From Bacteroidia bacterium (GTDB taxonomy: Bacteria > Bacteroidota > Bacteroidia > Flavobacteriales > Flavobacteriaceae), in assembly GCA_030431055.1 (NCBI GenBank), contig JAUIJA010000003.1, positions 62,001-126,000 on the forward strand: 64,000 nucleotides of DNA, written 5' to 3'. Positions 53,005 to 61,770 of this stretch are shown piece after piece. The translations under genes were made by a program, and so were the position numbers. Below the pieces are notes generated by a model. It was not told the origin of the DNA. It did no database searches and worked only from the letters and a program-made list of their open reading frames with translations. The first letter of the stretch is position 1. The number at the start of each line of letters is the position of its first letter.

Positions 53005-53460
53005 TTATCTTTTAAAAGCTGATTCGTATGTTTTAATCCAATCTTCAGCTGATACTTTTTGAACTAATTCTCCTATTAATTTATACGGAATATCTTCTGG
53101 TTTTTTAAAACGCATACAACTTTTTCCCATATCTAATTTCTTTTTAGAATATTTAGGAAATTCTGAAGTAAACCAATCTAATAAATCTTTATCAGCATAA
53201 ATTCCCATGTGATAAAAATTGATACTATTTTTTTGCGAAGCAAAACTCATAAAAGGTAAAGGTTGTTTTGAATCACAATGATAACCATCAGGATAAACTT
53301 CGTGAGAAATAAAATAACCAATCATTCCATACTGCATTCCTTCTGAAAAATTTTTAGGTAAATTATCGTTAATTGTTCTACGCAATTTTTCTAAAGCACT
53401 TCTTCTCTCTTCTGGTGCTTCTGCTATATATTCTTCTGGTGAAGTTGCATTTGAAGTCAT
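53005..53460 (-). CDS. DUF1801 domain-containing protein
   Basis: 151 residues, cytosolic. Features of DUF1801: YIAEAPEERRSALEKLRRTINDNLP at the N-terminus, EGMQYGMIGYFI, and KSCMRFKKPEDIPYKLIGELVQKVS. The family shares the YdhG/YdeI-type fold, function unknown. It lies 2 bases after the GH3/beta-lactamase fusion gene and so is co-transcribed with it. Confidence 0.85.
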   Translation of the reverse strand: MTSNATSPEEYIAEAPEERRSALEKLRRTINDNLPKNFSEGMQYGMIGYFISHEVYPDGYHCDSKQPLPFMSFASQKNSINFYHMGIYADKDLLDWFTSEFPKYSKKKLDMGKSCMRFKKPEDIPYKLIGELVQKVSAEDWIKTYESAFKR

Positions 53461-53462
53461 AA

Positions 53463-56351
53463 TTAATCAGTTATAGATTCGTAAATAATTTTTTGAATAT
53501 TCTCTCTGATATTTTCTCGAGAAAGCACGTTTGTAGTTGCTTCTGGATAGGTTCTATTAGAAAGAAAAACATATACAATCTCCTTTTCTGGATCAGCCCA
53601 AGCCATTGTTCCTGTAAAACCTGTATGACCGAAACTCGTCATAGAAACACAACCACACGTTGGTCCGCGTTCACCTAATTGTGGTTTATCAAAACCAACT
53701 CCACGCCTGTTATCATCTTTACAATAATAACACGTATTAAATTTATTGAATGTTTCTTTAGAAATGAATTGATGATTACCATAGTTTCCATTCTGTAAAA
53801 ACATTTGCATCATTTTAGCAACATCTAAGCTTGTAGCAAAAATTCCAGCATGGCCGCCAACTCCACCTTGCATTGCAGCACACATATCGTGTACATAACC
53901 TTGAATTGTAGTATATCTAAAATAATTATCTTTCTCTGTAGGAATAATTACAGATGAGTCAAATTTTTGTAATGGATTATAAGTCATTCTACTTGCTCCA
54001 ATAATTTTATAAAAATTATTTTCAGCTAATTTGTCTAATTTTTTTCCAGTAGCTTTTTCTAAATATTCTTTTAATAAAATAAAAGAAAAATCACTGTATT
54101 TATACTTAACTTTTGGTAACAATTCGCTATCAGCAATTATTTTAATTATTGAATCGTTATAATCTTTTCGTAAATATAAATTTTCTGAAACTTGTACTGG
54201 AAATTCTTTTGAATATGTTTTGCGATAATATTTTTCACTCGGTTTTCCTGTAACTGAATCTAATGTTGCTTTATAAAAACCAATCCAAGGATAAAATCTT
54301 GCCTGATGCGTTAACATATCTACTAAAGTTGCATCTTTTTTATTTGAATTCTTAAATGCTGGCAACATTGTTCCAAGCTTTGTTTGCATAGTCAGTTTAC
54401 CTTTATCAAACTGTTGCATAACATTAGGTAAAGTAGATAAAATTTTTGTTAATGAAGCAACATCGTATAAATCAGTATTTTCAACTTTCATTTGATTGTC
54501 GTAAGTATGATATCCAAATGATTTCTGATAAATAACTTTTCCTTTTCTAGCCACTAAAACCTGAATTCCTGGTGTCATTTTCTCTGCAATAGCATGATTT
54601 GCAACAGAATCAATTTTAGTTAATATTTTAGCATTCATTCCCACATTTTCAGGTGAACCAAATGCTAAACGGTTCATTTTCTTTGTTGTTAAACCATCAT
54701 TTACATAAAAGTTATCATTAATTGAAACTGGCAATTTTCCTTTACAAGAAACTGAACCGAAAATAGCTTCAGCAGCAACAGTTTGTGCGAAGTCATTATT
54801 TTGATAAGCTAATAAAATGGCTTCAATATTTGCGAAGTTTTTAATTTTTAATAGAGAATATGGTTTGGTAAAAAACGTTACTATAACTTTATTTTGTTTA
54901 GAAATTTGTTCTATCCAATATAATTCTTTAAATGATAAATTATGATTTTTCCAAGCGCCATCAGCTTTGTGATAACCTATAATTACTTTTGAATATTTTT
55001 TTAATTCTACTAAAACAGAATCTAGATTTTTAGTTTTTATTTCAGTAACATTTGTGTAATCATTTAAATGCTGTAAAAAACCTTCTCCATCATCATTTCC
55101 TAAATGAACATAAGCGATTTTTTCTTTTTCCAACTTTTTAATTGGCATAACATTCTCTTTATTCTTTAATAAAGTCAACGCATTTTCATACAATAAATAG
55201 TTCAGAGCATCATATTCTGATTTATTCAAGTCACTTACCAAGTTTTCTAACTCAATTTCTTTGTAATTATTTAATCCTGCTTTGTATTTATACTTTAAAA
55301 TCTTTTTTACAGATTCGGCTAACCTTTCATTTGTTAACGAACCATCTTCAAAAGCTTTTCTGAATTTTTGAACAGCAACAGGAACATTTTCTGCAAAAAG
55401 TAACACATCGTTTCCGGCTAAAAAAGCTTCCAAATCAATTGCGCCTGGTTCTTTAAAATTACTTGCGCCTTTCATATTTAAAGCATCGGTAAAAATTAAG
55501 CCTTCAAAACCTAATTCTTTCTTTAAAATATTAGTAACAACATTATATGAAATTGAAGTAGGAAATCCATCTCGAGGTTCGATACTTGGGACATTTAAAT
55601 GTGCTACCATTACACTAGCTAAGCCTTTCTTTACTAATTCTCTATAGGGATACAATTCAACATTATCTAATCTTTCTTTATCAAAATTAACAACGGGTAA
55701 AGTATGATGAGAATCGGTTGAAGTATCGCCATGACCTGGAAAATGTTTAGCAGTAGCAAATACATTTTCACTTTGTAAACCAAGCATTATTGCTTCGGCT
55801 GCGTTTGTAACATTAATTTTATCTTCTCCAAAAGAACGATTTCCAATAATAGGGTTTTTTGGATTTGTATTGATATCCACAACGGGTGCAAAATTGAAAT
55901 GAATTCCCATTCGTTTAGATTGGCGTCCCATTTGTTTACCCATTTCCTTAATCAATTCATAATCTTGAATAGCTCCTAATGTCATATTCCATGGGTAACG
56001 ATATGTAGAATCTAAACGCATACTCAAACCCCATTCGGCATCAATTCCTATAAATAAAGGAACTTTTGATTTTGATTGATATCTATTTGTTAATTGCGCT
56101 TGTCGTACTGGTCCTCCTTGAAAGAAAATTAATCCGCCAACATTATATTTTTCAACTAAAGCATCAATGTCTTGATAATGATTTTCGTTCTTATTAGAAT
56201 AAGCCGCAACCATAAATAATTGTCCGACTTTTTCTTCAAACGACATTTGGTTATAAATACTATCAACCCACTTTTCTTGAGGTAAACTTGAGTTTTTTTG
56301 ACTAAAAGCAATTGAAACGGTTAATATGAAAAGATACTTTAAGTAACGCAT
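53463..56351 (-). CDS. GH3 beta-N-acetylhexosaminidase fused to a serine beta-lactamase-like domain
   Basis: 962 residues. Signal peptide at 1-17; GH3 catalytic domain (about 30-360) with LIFFQGGPVRQAQLTN, IGIDAEWGLSMRLDS and the NagZ-like KHFPGHGDTSTDSHHTLPVV that carries the His-Asp catalytic dyad; a GH3 C-terminal domain (about 390-560); and a beta-lactamase/PBP-type serine hydrolase domain (about 580-955) with SxxK as VASLTKILST and a YSDFSF second motif. The fusion is known in Bacteroidetes and likely acts on muropeptides or their recycling in the periplasm. Followed by the DUF1801 gene. Confidence 0.9.
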   Translation of the reverse strand: MRYLKYLFILTVSIAFSQKNSSLPQEKWVDSIYNQMSFEEKVGQLFMVAAYSNKNENHYQDIDALVEKYNVGGLIFFQGGPVRQAQLTNRYQSKSKVPLFIGIDAEWGLSMRLDSTYRYPWNMTLGAIQDYELIKEMGKQMGRQSKRMGIHFNFAPVVDINTNPKNPIIGNRSFGEDKINVTNAAEAIMLGLQSENVFATAKHFPGHGDTSTDSHHTLPVVNFDKERLDNVELYPYRELVKKGLASVMVAHLNVPSIEPRDGFPTSISYNVVTNILKKELGFEGLIFTDALNMKGASNFKEPGAIDLEAFLAGNDVLLFAENVPVAVQKFRKAFEDGSLTNERLAESVKKILKYKYKAGLNNYKEIELENLVSDLNKSEYDALNYLLYENALTLLKNKENVMPIKKLEKEKIAYVHLGNDDGEGFLQHLNDYTNVTEIKTKNLDSVLVELKKYSKVIIGYHKADGAWKNHNLSFKELYWIEQISKQNKVIVTFFTKPYSLLKIKNFANIEAILLAYQNNDFAQTVAAEAIFGSVSCKGKLPVSINDNFYVNDGLTTKKMNRLAFGSPENVGMNAKILTKIDSVANHAIAEKMTPGIQVLVARKGKVIYQKSFGYHTYDNQMKVENTDLYDVASLTKILSTLPNVMQQFDKGKLTMQTKLGTMLPAFKNSNKKDATLVDMLTHQARFYPWIGFYKATLDSVTGKPSEKYYRKTYSKEFPVQVSENLYLRKDYNDSIIKIIADSELLPKVKYKYSDFSFILLKEYLEKATGKKLDKLAENNFYKIIGASRMTYNPLQKFDSSVIIPTEKDNYFRYTTIQGYVHDMCAAMQGGVGGHAGIFATSLDVAKMMQMFLQNGNYGNHQFISKETFNKFNTCYYCKDDNRRGVGFDKPQLGERGPTCGCVSMTSFGHTGFTGTMAWADPEKEIVYVFLSNRTYPEATTNVLSRENIRENIQKIIYESITD

Positions 56352-56428
56352 AAAAATAAACTTGTTGTAAATAAAAAATCATCATTAAGTTGGTTTAATG
56401 ATGATTTTCAAATATACTAATTTTTTAA

Positions 56429-56911
56429 TTAGAAAAATCGATTGTGCCAACTATCACTAGCTGGAACTTCCCAAAAATCCTGCCATTCTTGAATAGTATT
56501 GACTAAGTTGTTAAAAACGATTGTATTAGGCGAAACCGCTTTTTGTTTTGCCATTTTTTTGAAATCTATTAATGGTTTGTGAGCAATGAATTCTCCTTGT
56601 TTATAAGTTACATTCATTTTATCTAATAAATCGATGTTATATTTTTGCTCTAGTTCTTGAATAAATTTAACCGAAGCATCAATAGAACAACCTGTCGCAG
56701 ACTGCAAATCTTGATTTACTGCAATTATGATAAAACGATTGTATTTTATTAAAAATGAAGCTTCTAAACCTTGTCCGTGAGCAGACCAATCTTCCAGAAA
56801 ACTTTGTGTTTGGGTAGAAATTTCTTCAACTTCTTCATCAGATAGTTTTCTATTAGATTGATAAATCCAAATTCTAGAATGTTTTGGTAATGTGTCAAAT
56901 GGAACGTACAT
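56429..56911 (-). CDS. Conserved Bacteroidetes protein, unknown function
   Basis: 160 residues. No Walker motif, signal peptide or membrane helix, although homologues are often labelled ABC transporter ATPase in databases; the label is not supported here. Conserved-looking features include WIYQSNRKLSDEEVEEI at the N-terminus, FLEDWSAHGQGLEASFLIKYNRFIIIAV in the middle and a Trp-rich end (WQDFWEVPASDSWHNRFF). It ends the transcript of the minus-strand cluster and starts 2 bases after the Fe-S protein gene. Confidence 0.75.
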   Translation of the reverse strand: MYVPFDTLPKHSRIWIYQSNRKLSDEEVEEISTQTQSFLEDWSAHGQGLEASFLIKYNRFIIIAVNQDLQSATGCSIDASVKFIQELEQKYNIDLLDKMNVTYKQGEFIAHKPLIDFKKMAKQKAVSPNTIVFNNLVNTIQEWQDFWEVPASDSWHNRFF

Positions 56912-56913
56912 TA

Positions 56914-57705
56914 TTATAAATCTTGAGCGTTTGCAATAATTTCGGCTATATCTAAAACTTGAACTTCATCTTGTTTATGACTGAACTTTACACCGTCTGT
57001 CATCATCGTATTACAATAAGGACAACCCGTAGCGATAACATTTGGGTTAACTTCTAACGCATCTTTTGTTCGTAATACATTAATATCCATATCACCTTTT
57101 TCTGGTTCCTTAAACATTTGAGCTCCACCAGCACCACAACATAACGAAGATTCTTTACTTCGTTTCATTTCAATAATGTTAGCATTTGTTGCTTGTAAAA
57201 CATTTCTTGGAGAATCGTATTCGTTATTAGCTCTACCCAAATAACAAGGGTCATGAAAAGTTATCTTTTTACCTTTGAATTTGTCCTTATTGACAGAAAG
57301 TTTTCCTTCACTAATAAGTTGGTTTATAAATTGTGTATGATGAATTACTTCATAGTTTCCACCAAGACTTGGATATTCATTCTTTAAAGTGTTAAACGAA
57401 TGTGGATCACAAGTAACAATTTTTTTGATTTCGTAAGCATTTAAAACTTCGATATTCATCATAGCTTGCATTTGGAATAAAAACTCATTTCCAGCGCGTT
57501 TTGCAACATCTCCAGTACAAGTTTCTTCAGTTCCTAATACAGCAAAGTTAACATTTGCCTTATTCAATATTTTAACAAAAGCTCTTGTAATTTTTTTTGC
57601 TCTATCATCATAGCTACCAGCAGAACCAACCCAAAATAAGATATCTGGTTGTTTTCCTTGAGCCATCATTTCTGCCATTGTAGGCACTATTAAATTTTGA
57701 GACAT
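56914..57705 (-). CDS. (Fe-S)-binding protein, CCG-domain (HdrB/LutA-like)
   Basis: 263 residues. The second CCG domain is intact, with SSLCCGAGGAQMF and TGCPYCNTMM near 195-240. The first domain reads WVGSAGSYDD with Ser28 at the place where many relatives have Cys, TEETCTGDVAKR, then VTCDPHSFN. It probably pairs with the membrane Fe-S protein encoded just upstream to move electrons between quinone and a cytosolic partner. ATG at 57705 is used instead of an in-frame TTG at 57720. Co-transcribed with the HAD gene (9-base gap upstream). Confidence 0.85.
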   Translation of the reverse strand: MSQNLIVPTMAEMMAQGKQPDILFWVGSAGSYDDRAKKITRAFVKILNKANVNFAVLGTEETCTGDVAKRAGNEFLFQMQAMMNIEVLNAYEIKKIVTCDPHSFNTLKNEYPSLGGNYEVIHHTQFINQLISEGKLSVNKDKFKGKKITFHDPCYLGRANNEYDSPRNVLQATNANIIEMKRSKESSLCCGAGGAQMFKEPEKGDMDINVLRTKDALEVNPNVIATGCPYCNTMMTDGVKFSHKQDEVQVLDIAEIIANAQDL

Positions 57706-57729
57706 ATCGTTTATTTTCAATTTAATAAT

Positions 57730-58179
57730 CTATTCTGTGTGATGTTCGTCATCAAAAACTTGAATCGTAACTTCTTTTTCAACCAAATCAGTAAATTTTC
57801 CTCTGTAACGAGTTGCTTTTACTAGATGATTATCTATCCAATGGTAATTGCCACCACGTGGTTTTCCCATTAACATACTATGGTATTTAAATCCGTGTTT
57901 TTTTAACCAAGCTTCTGTTACTCCTCTATGTTCCTCTGTACGTGAAGTAAAAAAGCAAATAATATGACCTTCATCATACCATTTATTTAAAGTTGCTAAA
58001 GCATCTGGGTAAACTTCTGCTGTAGCCATTCTTTCTGGTTCTTCATTAGGAATATCATCACAAATTGTTCCATCGATATCGATTAAATAATTTTTAACTC
58101 CTTCTGGTAAAACCGGACTTATATGTTCGCCATTAATCGAAAGACTTTGTAATTGTTTTTCGACTTCTTCTTTTTTCAT
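57730..58179 (-). CDS. HAD-superfamily phosphatase-like protein
   Basis: 149 residues. The HAD nucleophile motif YLIDIDGTICDD (about 31-42), motif II in FFTSRTEEHRG, and a later KPRGGNYHWIDNHLVKATRYRG with the motif III lysine. The acid motif at the end is weak, so it may be a phosphatase or a nucleotide/sugar-phosphate binder. Homologues are sometimes labelled phosphoheptose isomerase, which the sequence does not support. It lies between the two Fe-S protein genes in one operon. Confidence 0.75.
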   Translation of the reverse strand: MKKEEVEKQLQSLSINGEHISPVLPEGVKNYLIDIDGTICDDIPNEEPERMATAEVYPDALATLNKWYDEGHIICFFTSRTEEHRGVTEAWLKKHGFKYHSMLMGKPRGGNYHWIDNHLVKATRYRGKFTDLVEKEVTIQVFDDEHHTE

Positions 58180-58217
58180 GTTGTTGTGTTGTAGTTAGTG
58201 TTGTTGTTTGTAATAAT

Positions 58218-59549
58218 TTACTCTTCGTTAACCCAATTTAAACGATCCATTTGGTTATAAGGCCAAGGTGCTCCGTTATTTTCAATATTTGTCATCATGT
58301 TGTTTAATTCTGTTGGTGCAGCACTTTGCTCCATAACTAAATAACGACGCATATCCATAATAATTGAAAGCGGACTAATACTTACCGGACATTCCTCCAC
58401 ACACGCGTTACAGGTTGTACACGCCCAAAGCTCTTCTGTTGTAATGTAATCGTTTAATAATGATTTTCCGTCATCTACAAATTTTCCTCCATTAGCATCA
58501 ATATTTTTACCAACTTCCTCTAATCTATCTCTCGTATCCATCATGATTTTACGAGGTGAAAGCTTTTTACCTGTTTGGTTAGCTGGACAAGATGAAGTAC
58601 AACGTCCACATTCTGTACACGTGTAAGCATTTAATAATTGTACCCAATTTAAATCTTGAACATCTGAAGCTCCAAATTTAGCTGGAACAGCATCTGGATT
58701 GGCTGGTGCAGCAAAAGGATCAGCATTTGGATCCATCATTAATTTTACTTCATTTGTTACACTTTCTAAATTATCTAATTTTCCGAAAGGATTTAAATTT
58801 GCAAAATAAGTATTTGGAAACGCTAATAAAATATGTAAATGCTTAGAAAAATATAAGTAATTTAAGAAAATTAAAATCCCAACAATGTGTAACCACCACG
58901 CTACTCTTTCAATCATAGCAACTATAGCGTTATCCATTCCGTCAAAAATAGGCGCTATAAACTGAGAAATAGGAAAAGTTCCTGCTTGATGATAATGTCC
59001 AAAACCGCCAGGCACAAATTGTAAGTGAAAATCAGCAGCATTCATAACTAAGAACAAAGTCATTAACACCATTTCGAAATATAAAATGTAATTTCCGTCA
59101 TTTTTAGGAAAACCTTCCATTTCTGGCTTCCAAAAACGCTGAATTTTAACTACATTTCTTCTAATCCAGAATACAATTACAGCAACTAAAACTAGAAGTG
59201 CTAAAACTTCAAACGAACCAATTAAAACATCATAAAAACCGCCTAAGAATCTGAAAATTCGATGTGTTCCAAACAAACCATCGATTATAATTTCTAAAAC
59301 TTCAATATTAATAATTACAAATCCTAAATAAACCAAAATATGTAAAAAACCTGCAATTGGTCTTTTAACCATTTTAGATTGTCCAAGAGCAATCATAGCC
59401 ATATTTTTCCAACGAGCTGAAGGATTATCTGAACGATCTACATCTTGCCCTAATTTAATATTACGAATTAACTTTTTTACATTACGTGCAAAATAACCTA
59501 TTCCAATAATTAGGACAATAGCAAATAAAATATTAGGTAAAATACTCAT
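58218..59549 (-). CDS. Membrane Fe-S oxidoreductase (heterodisulfide reductase-related)
   Basis: 443 residues. The first ~270 residues carry about five transmembrane helices, like the NarI-type cytochrome domain. They are followed by two ferredoxin-type [4Fe-4S] motifs, CTECGRCTSSCP (about 310-321) and CTTCNACVEECP (about 379-390). It is likely a quinone-linked electron-transfer module that works with the CCG protein encoded downstream. It lies 6 bases downstream of the MCE protein gene. Substrate unknown. Confidence 0.88.
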   Translation of the reverse strand: MSILPNILFAIVLIIGIGYFARNVKKLIRNIKLGQDVDRSDNPSARWKNMAMIALGQSKMVKRPIAGFLHILVYLGFVIINIEVLEIIIDGLFGTHRIFRFLGGFYDVLIGSFEVLALLVLVAVIVFWIRRNVVKIQRFWKPEMEGFPKNDGNYILYFEMVLMTLFLVMNAADFHLQFVPGGFGHYHQAGTFPISQFIAPIFDGMDNAIVAMIERVAWWLHIVGILIFLNYLYFSKHLHILLAFPNTYFANLNPFGKLDNLESVTNEVKLMMDPNADPFAAPANPDAVPAKFGASDVQDLNWVQLLNAYTCTECGRCTSSCPANQTGKKLSPRKIMMDTRDRLEEVGKNIDANGGKFVDDGKSLLNDYITTEELWACTTCNACVEECPVSISPLSIIMDMRRYLVMEQSAAPTELNNMMTNIENNGAPWPYNQMDRLNWVNEE

Positions 59550-59555
59550 GTTTAA

Positions 59556-60521
59556 TTAGTTGTTAATTTGTTCGTTATTTTCGTTTACTTCTGGTGCTTT
59601 ATAAGGCTTGTCTTTTTTTCCAAAGATTGAAACATTTACATAACGCGTAGGGTGTAAACGTAAATCTTGAAGCAATAATTCTAATTCTTTTGAAGCACTG
59701 GCGAAATTATTATACATTTCATCATCTTTCATTAATTTCCCCATCGTTCCTTTGCCTTGCTCAATATCAGCCATTAATTTATCTACGCTAGCCAATGTTT
59801 TTTCTAAATTTTGTACCGTTTTTCCATAATCTGCTTTTGCAAGAGAATCTGAAATTGTAGCGAAATTTTGAGTTGTTTTATCTAGATTAGTAAAAGTACT
59901 ATCAAGTTTAGATTTATTATTCGATAATAAATCATTTAAGTCTTTAGAAGCTCCACTAAATTCATTTAATGTTTTATCTAGATTAGCTAGGCTATTTCTT
60001 AGGTTAGCTTTAGCTTTCTCGTCTAAAACTTCATTAATATTTGCAAATAAAACATTTGCATTATCTAAAAGTTTCTCAATCCTATCCTTAATAGGTTCAA
60101 TTTCTTGTGCTAAAGCATCGGTTAAACCTAATTTATTTGAAGATTTTAAAAAGTCTCCGCTTTTTGTTTCATTTTTATCTTCTAGATTTGGAATAATTGC
60201 AATTTCTCTTCCTCCTACAAGACCTGAATCGTAAATTTGAGCAATACTCGACTTAGAAATAGGAAAATCAGTAGTAATTTGCATTTGCACTAATAATTTT
60301 CCATCAGGTTGGATTTTTATAGAGTTAACTCTACCTATTTTTAATCCGTTTAGCGTTACAGGAGCAGCAGGAACTAAACCCGAAACATTTTCATAAACAG
60401 CATTTAGCTTTTTACTGGTGTCGAAATAATTTTTCCCTTTCAGAAAATTGTATCCCCAAATAAATAAAAATATAGATAAAATGACTAAAATAGCCGTTTT
60501 AATTTCTCTAGATAGCTTCAT
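59556..60521 (-). CDS. MlaD/MCE-family phospholipid transport protein
   Basis: 321 residues. One N-terminal transmembrane helix (about 10-26), then an MCE domain (about 38-115) with LNAVYENVSGLVPAAPVTLNGLKIGRV and IYDSGLVGGREIAI, followed by a long coiled-coil region (about 130-290) that probably builds a periplasmic tunnel. It is the inner-membrane-anchored partner of an Mla-type lipid transporter; the ABC subunits are not in the window. It lies downstream of the amidase gene on the same strand. Confidence 0.9.
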   Translation of the reverse strand: MKLSREIKTAILVILSIFLFIWGYNFLKGKNYFDTSKKLNAVYENVSGLVPAAPVTLNGLKIGRVNSIKIQPDGKLLVQMQITTDFPISKSSIAQIYDSGLVGGREIAIIPNLEDKNETKSGDFLKSSNKLGLTDALAQEIEPIKDRIEKLLDNANVLFANINEVLDEKAKANLRNSLANLDKTLNEFSGASKDLNDLLSNNKSKLDSTFTNLDKTTQNFATISDSLAKADYGKTVQNLEKTLASVDKLMADIEQGKGTMGKLMKDDEMYNNFASASKELELLLQDLRLHPTRYVNVSIFGKKDKPYKAPEVNENNEQINN

Positions 60522-60608
60522 CTGTTAGTTTTAGTTGTTTTGTATTTTCAATGATAATGAATAATAACTTACAAAACATTCAATTTTTAACAAAAATAAA
60601 ATTTTATT

Positions 60609-61697
60609 TTATTTTATGGCATCAGCAAGGCTAATTTTTACTCCATCTTTATAAGCAACTATAAAAGCAGAAGAATATCCTTTTGATTTTGCTTCTTCTA
60701 AACGTTTTTTTGCAGTTTCATAACTTGCTTCATCACTGTAAAAATATTTATAAAGTGAACCGTGTTGCTCTCTAGATATAGGAGATAATTTTTTAAAATT
60801 TGACGGTGTAGTTTCTAATTTCCTTCCACTAGCAGCTAATTGTACTTTAAAAACAATTCCTTTTTCGTCAACAACTTCTGTTGGCTGAGTTGTGTTCCCT
60901 TCTGGTGTTTCAACAATTGTACTATTTTTTTGAAAAAACTCATTTTTATAATCTAACAAAGCTTGAGCTATAGCTGAAGCCATTTCGCTTTTACCTTTTG
61001 ATGAGTTTAAATAACCGCCTTCTTTTTTATTAGATAAAAAACCAAGTTCGATTAAAACACTTGGCATATAAGAATAATCTAACACTAATAATGGTGTTTG
61101 TTTTACTCCTCTACTCTTTCTTTTCAATTTATTTGAAAAGTTTTTTTCTACTCTATCAGCTAATTCTATACTTTGTGACAAATACTCTTCTTGAAGAATT
61201 TTTAAACCAATTAATGATTCTGGTTTATTTGGATCAAATCCGTTGTATTTTTCTTTGTAATCTTTTTCTAAGAAAATTACCGAGTTCTCATTTTTTGCTA
61301 CTTCTAAATTATCATTACTTCGAGACAAACCCATTACAAAAGTTTCGGTTCCAAATGGAGTAAAACTACTTACAGCATTACAATGAATCGACACAAACAA
61401 GTCGGCATCTTTTTCATTTGCAATACGCGGACGATCTTTTAGTTCAATAAAAACATCTTTTTTACGCGTGTAGATTATTTCGATATCAGAATGTTTGTCT
61501 AAAAACTCACCAACCAATAAAGTGGTTTCTAATGCAATTTTCTTTTCTACAAAACCATGATAGGAGTTTCCAGGATCTTTTCCACCATGACCAGCGTCTA
61601 ATACTACTTTAAATTTACTCGCTTGTGCTTTAGCCTGATTTACAAATAAACTTAAACTTGTAAAAATCAATATGCTAAATATGTTTTTTATCGACAT
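60609..61697 (-). CDS. N-acetylmuramoyl-L-alanine amidase with SPOR-like C-terminus
   Basis: 362 residues. Signal peptide at about 1-24; an Amidase_3 domain (about 28-245) with the zinc ligands in VVLDAGHGGKDPGNSYHG, a Glu in VEKKIALETT, and DLFVSIHCNAV, and the catalytic Glu in VLIELGFLSNKKEG. The C-terminal ~75 residues (FKVQLAASGRKLETTPSNFKKL...) resemble a SPOR peptidoglycan-binding domain. It cleaves peptidoglycan side chains during cell division or remodelling. Divergent from lptD. Confidence 0.92.
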   Translation of the reverse strand: MSIKNIFSILIFTSLSLFVNQAKAQASKFKVVLDAGHGGKDPGNSYHGFVEKKIALETTLLVGEFLDKHSDIEIIYTRKKDVFIELKDRPRIANEKDADLFVSIHCNAVSSFTPFGTETFVMGLSRSNDNLEVAKNENSVIFLEKDYKEKYNGFDPNKPESLIGLKILQEEYLSQSIELADRVEKNFSNKLKRKSRGVKQTPLLVLDYSYMPSVLIELGFLSNKKEGGYLNSSKGKSEMASAIAQALLDYKNEFFQKNSTIVETPEGNTTQPTEVVDEKGIVFKVQLAASGRKLETTPSNFKKLSPISREQHGSLYKYFYSDEASYETAKKRLEEAKSKGYSSAFIVAYKDGVKISLADAIK

Positions 61698-61770
61698 AAA
61701 ACCGTAAGTTTTTTATTGTGGCGTTATAATTTTATTAATTCTTTATTTTTGCCAAAAAATATATGTAAGT

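Noticed and set aside
56429-56911. ABC transporter ATPase label for the 160-residue protein
   Set aside because: No Walker A, Walker B or signature motif is present.
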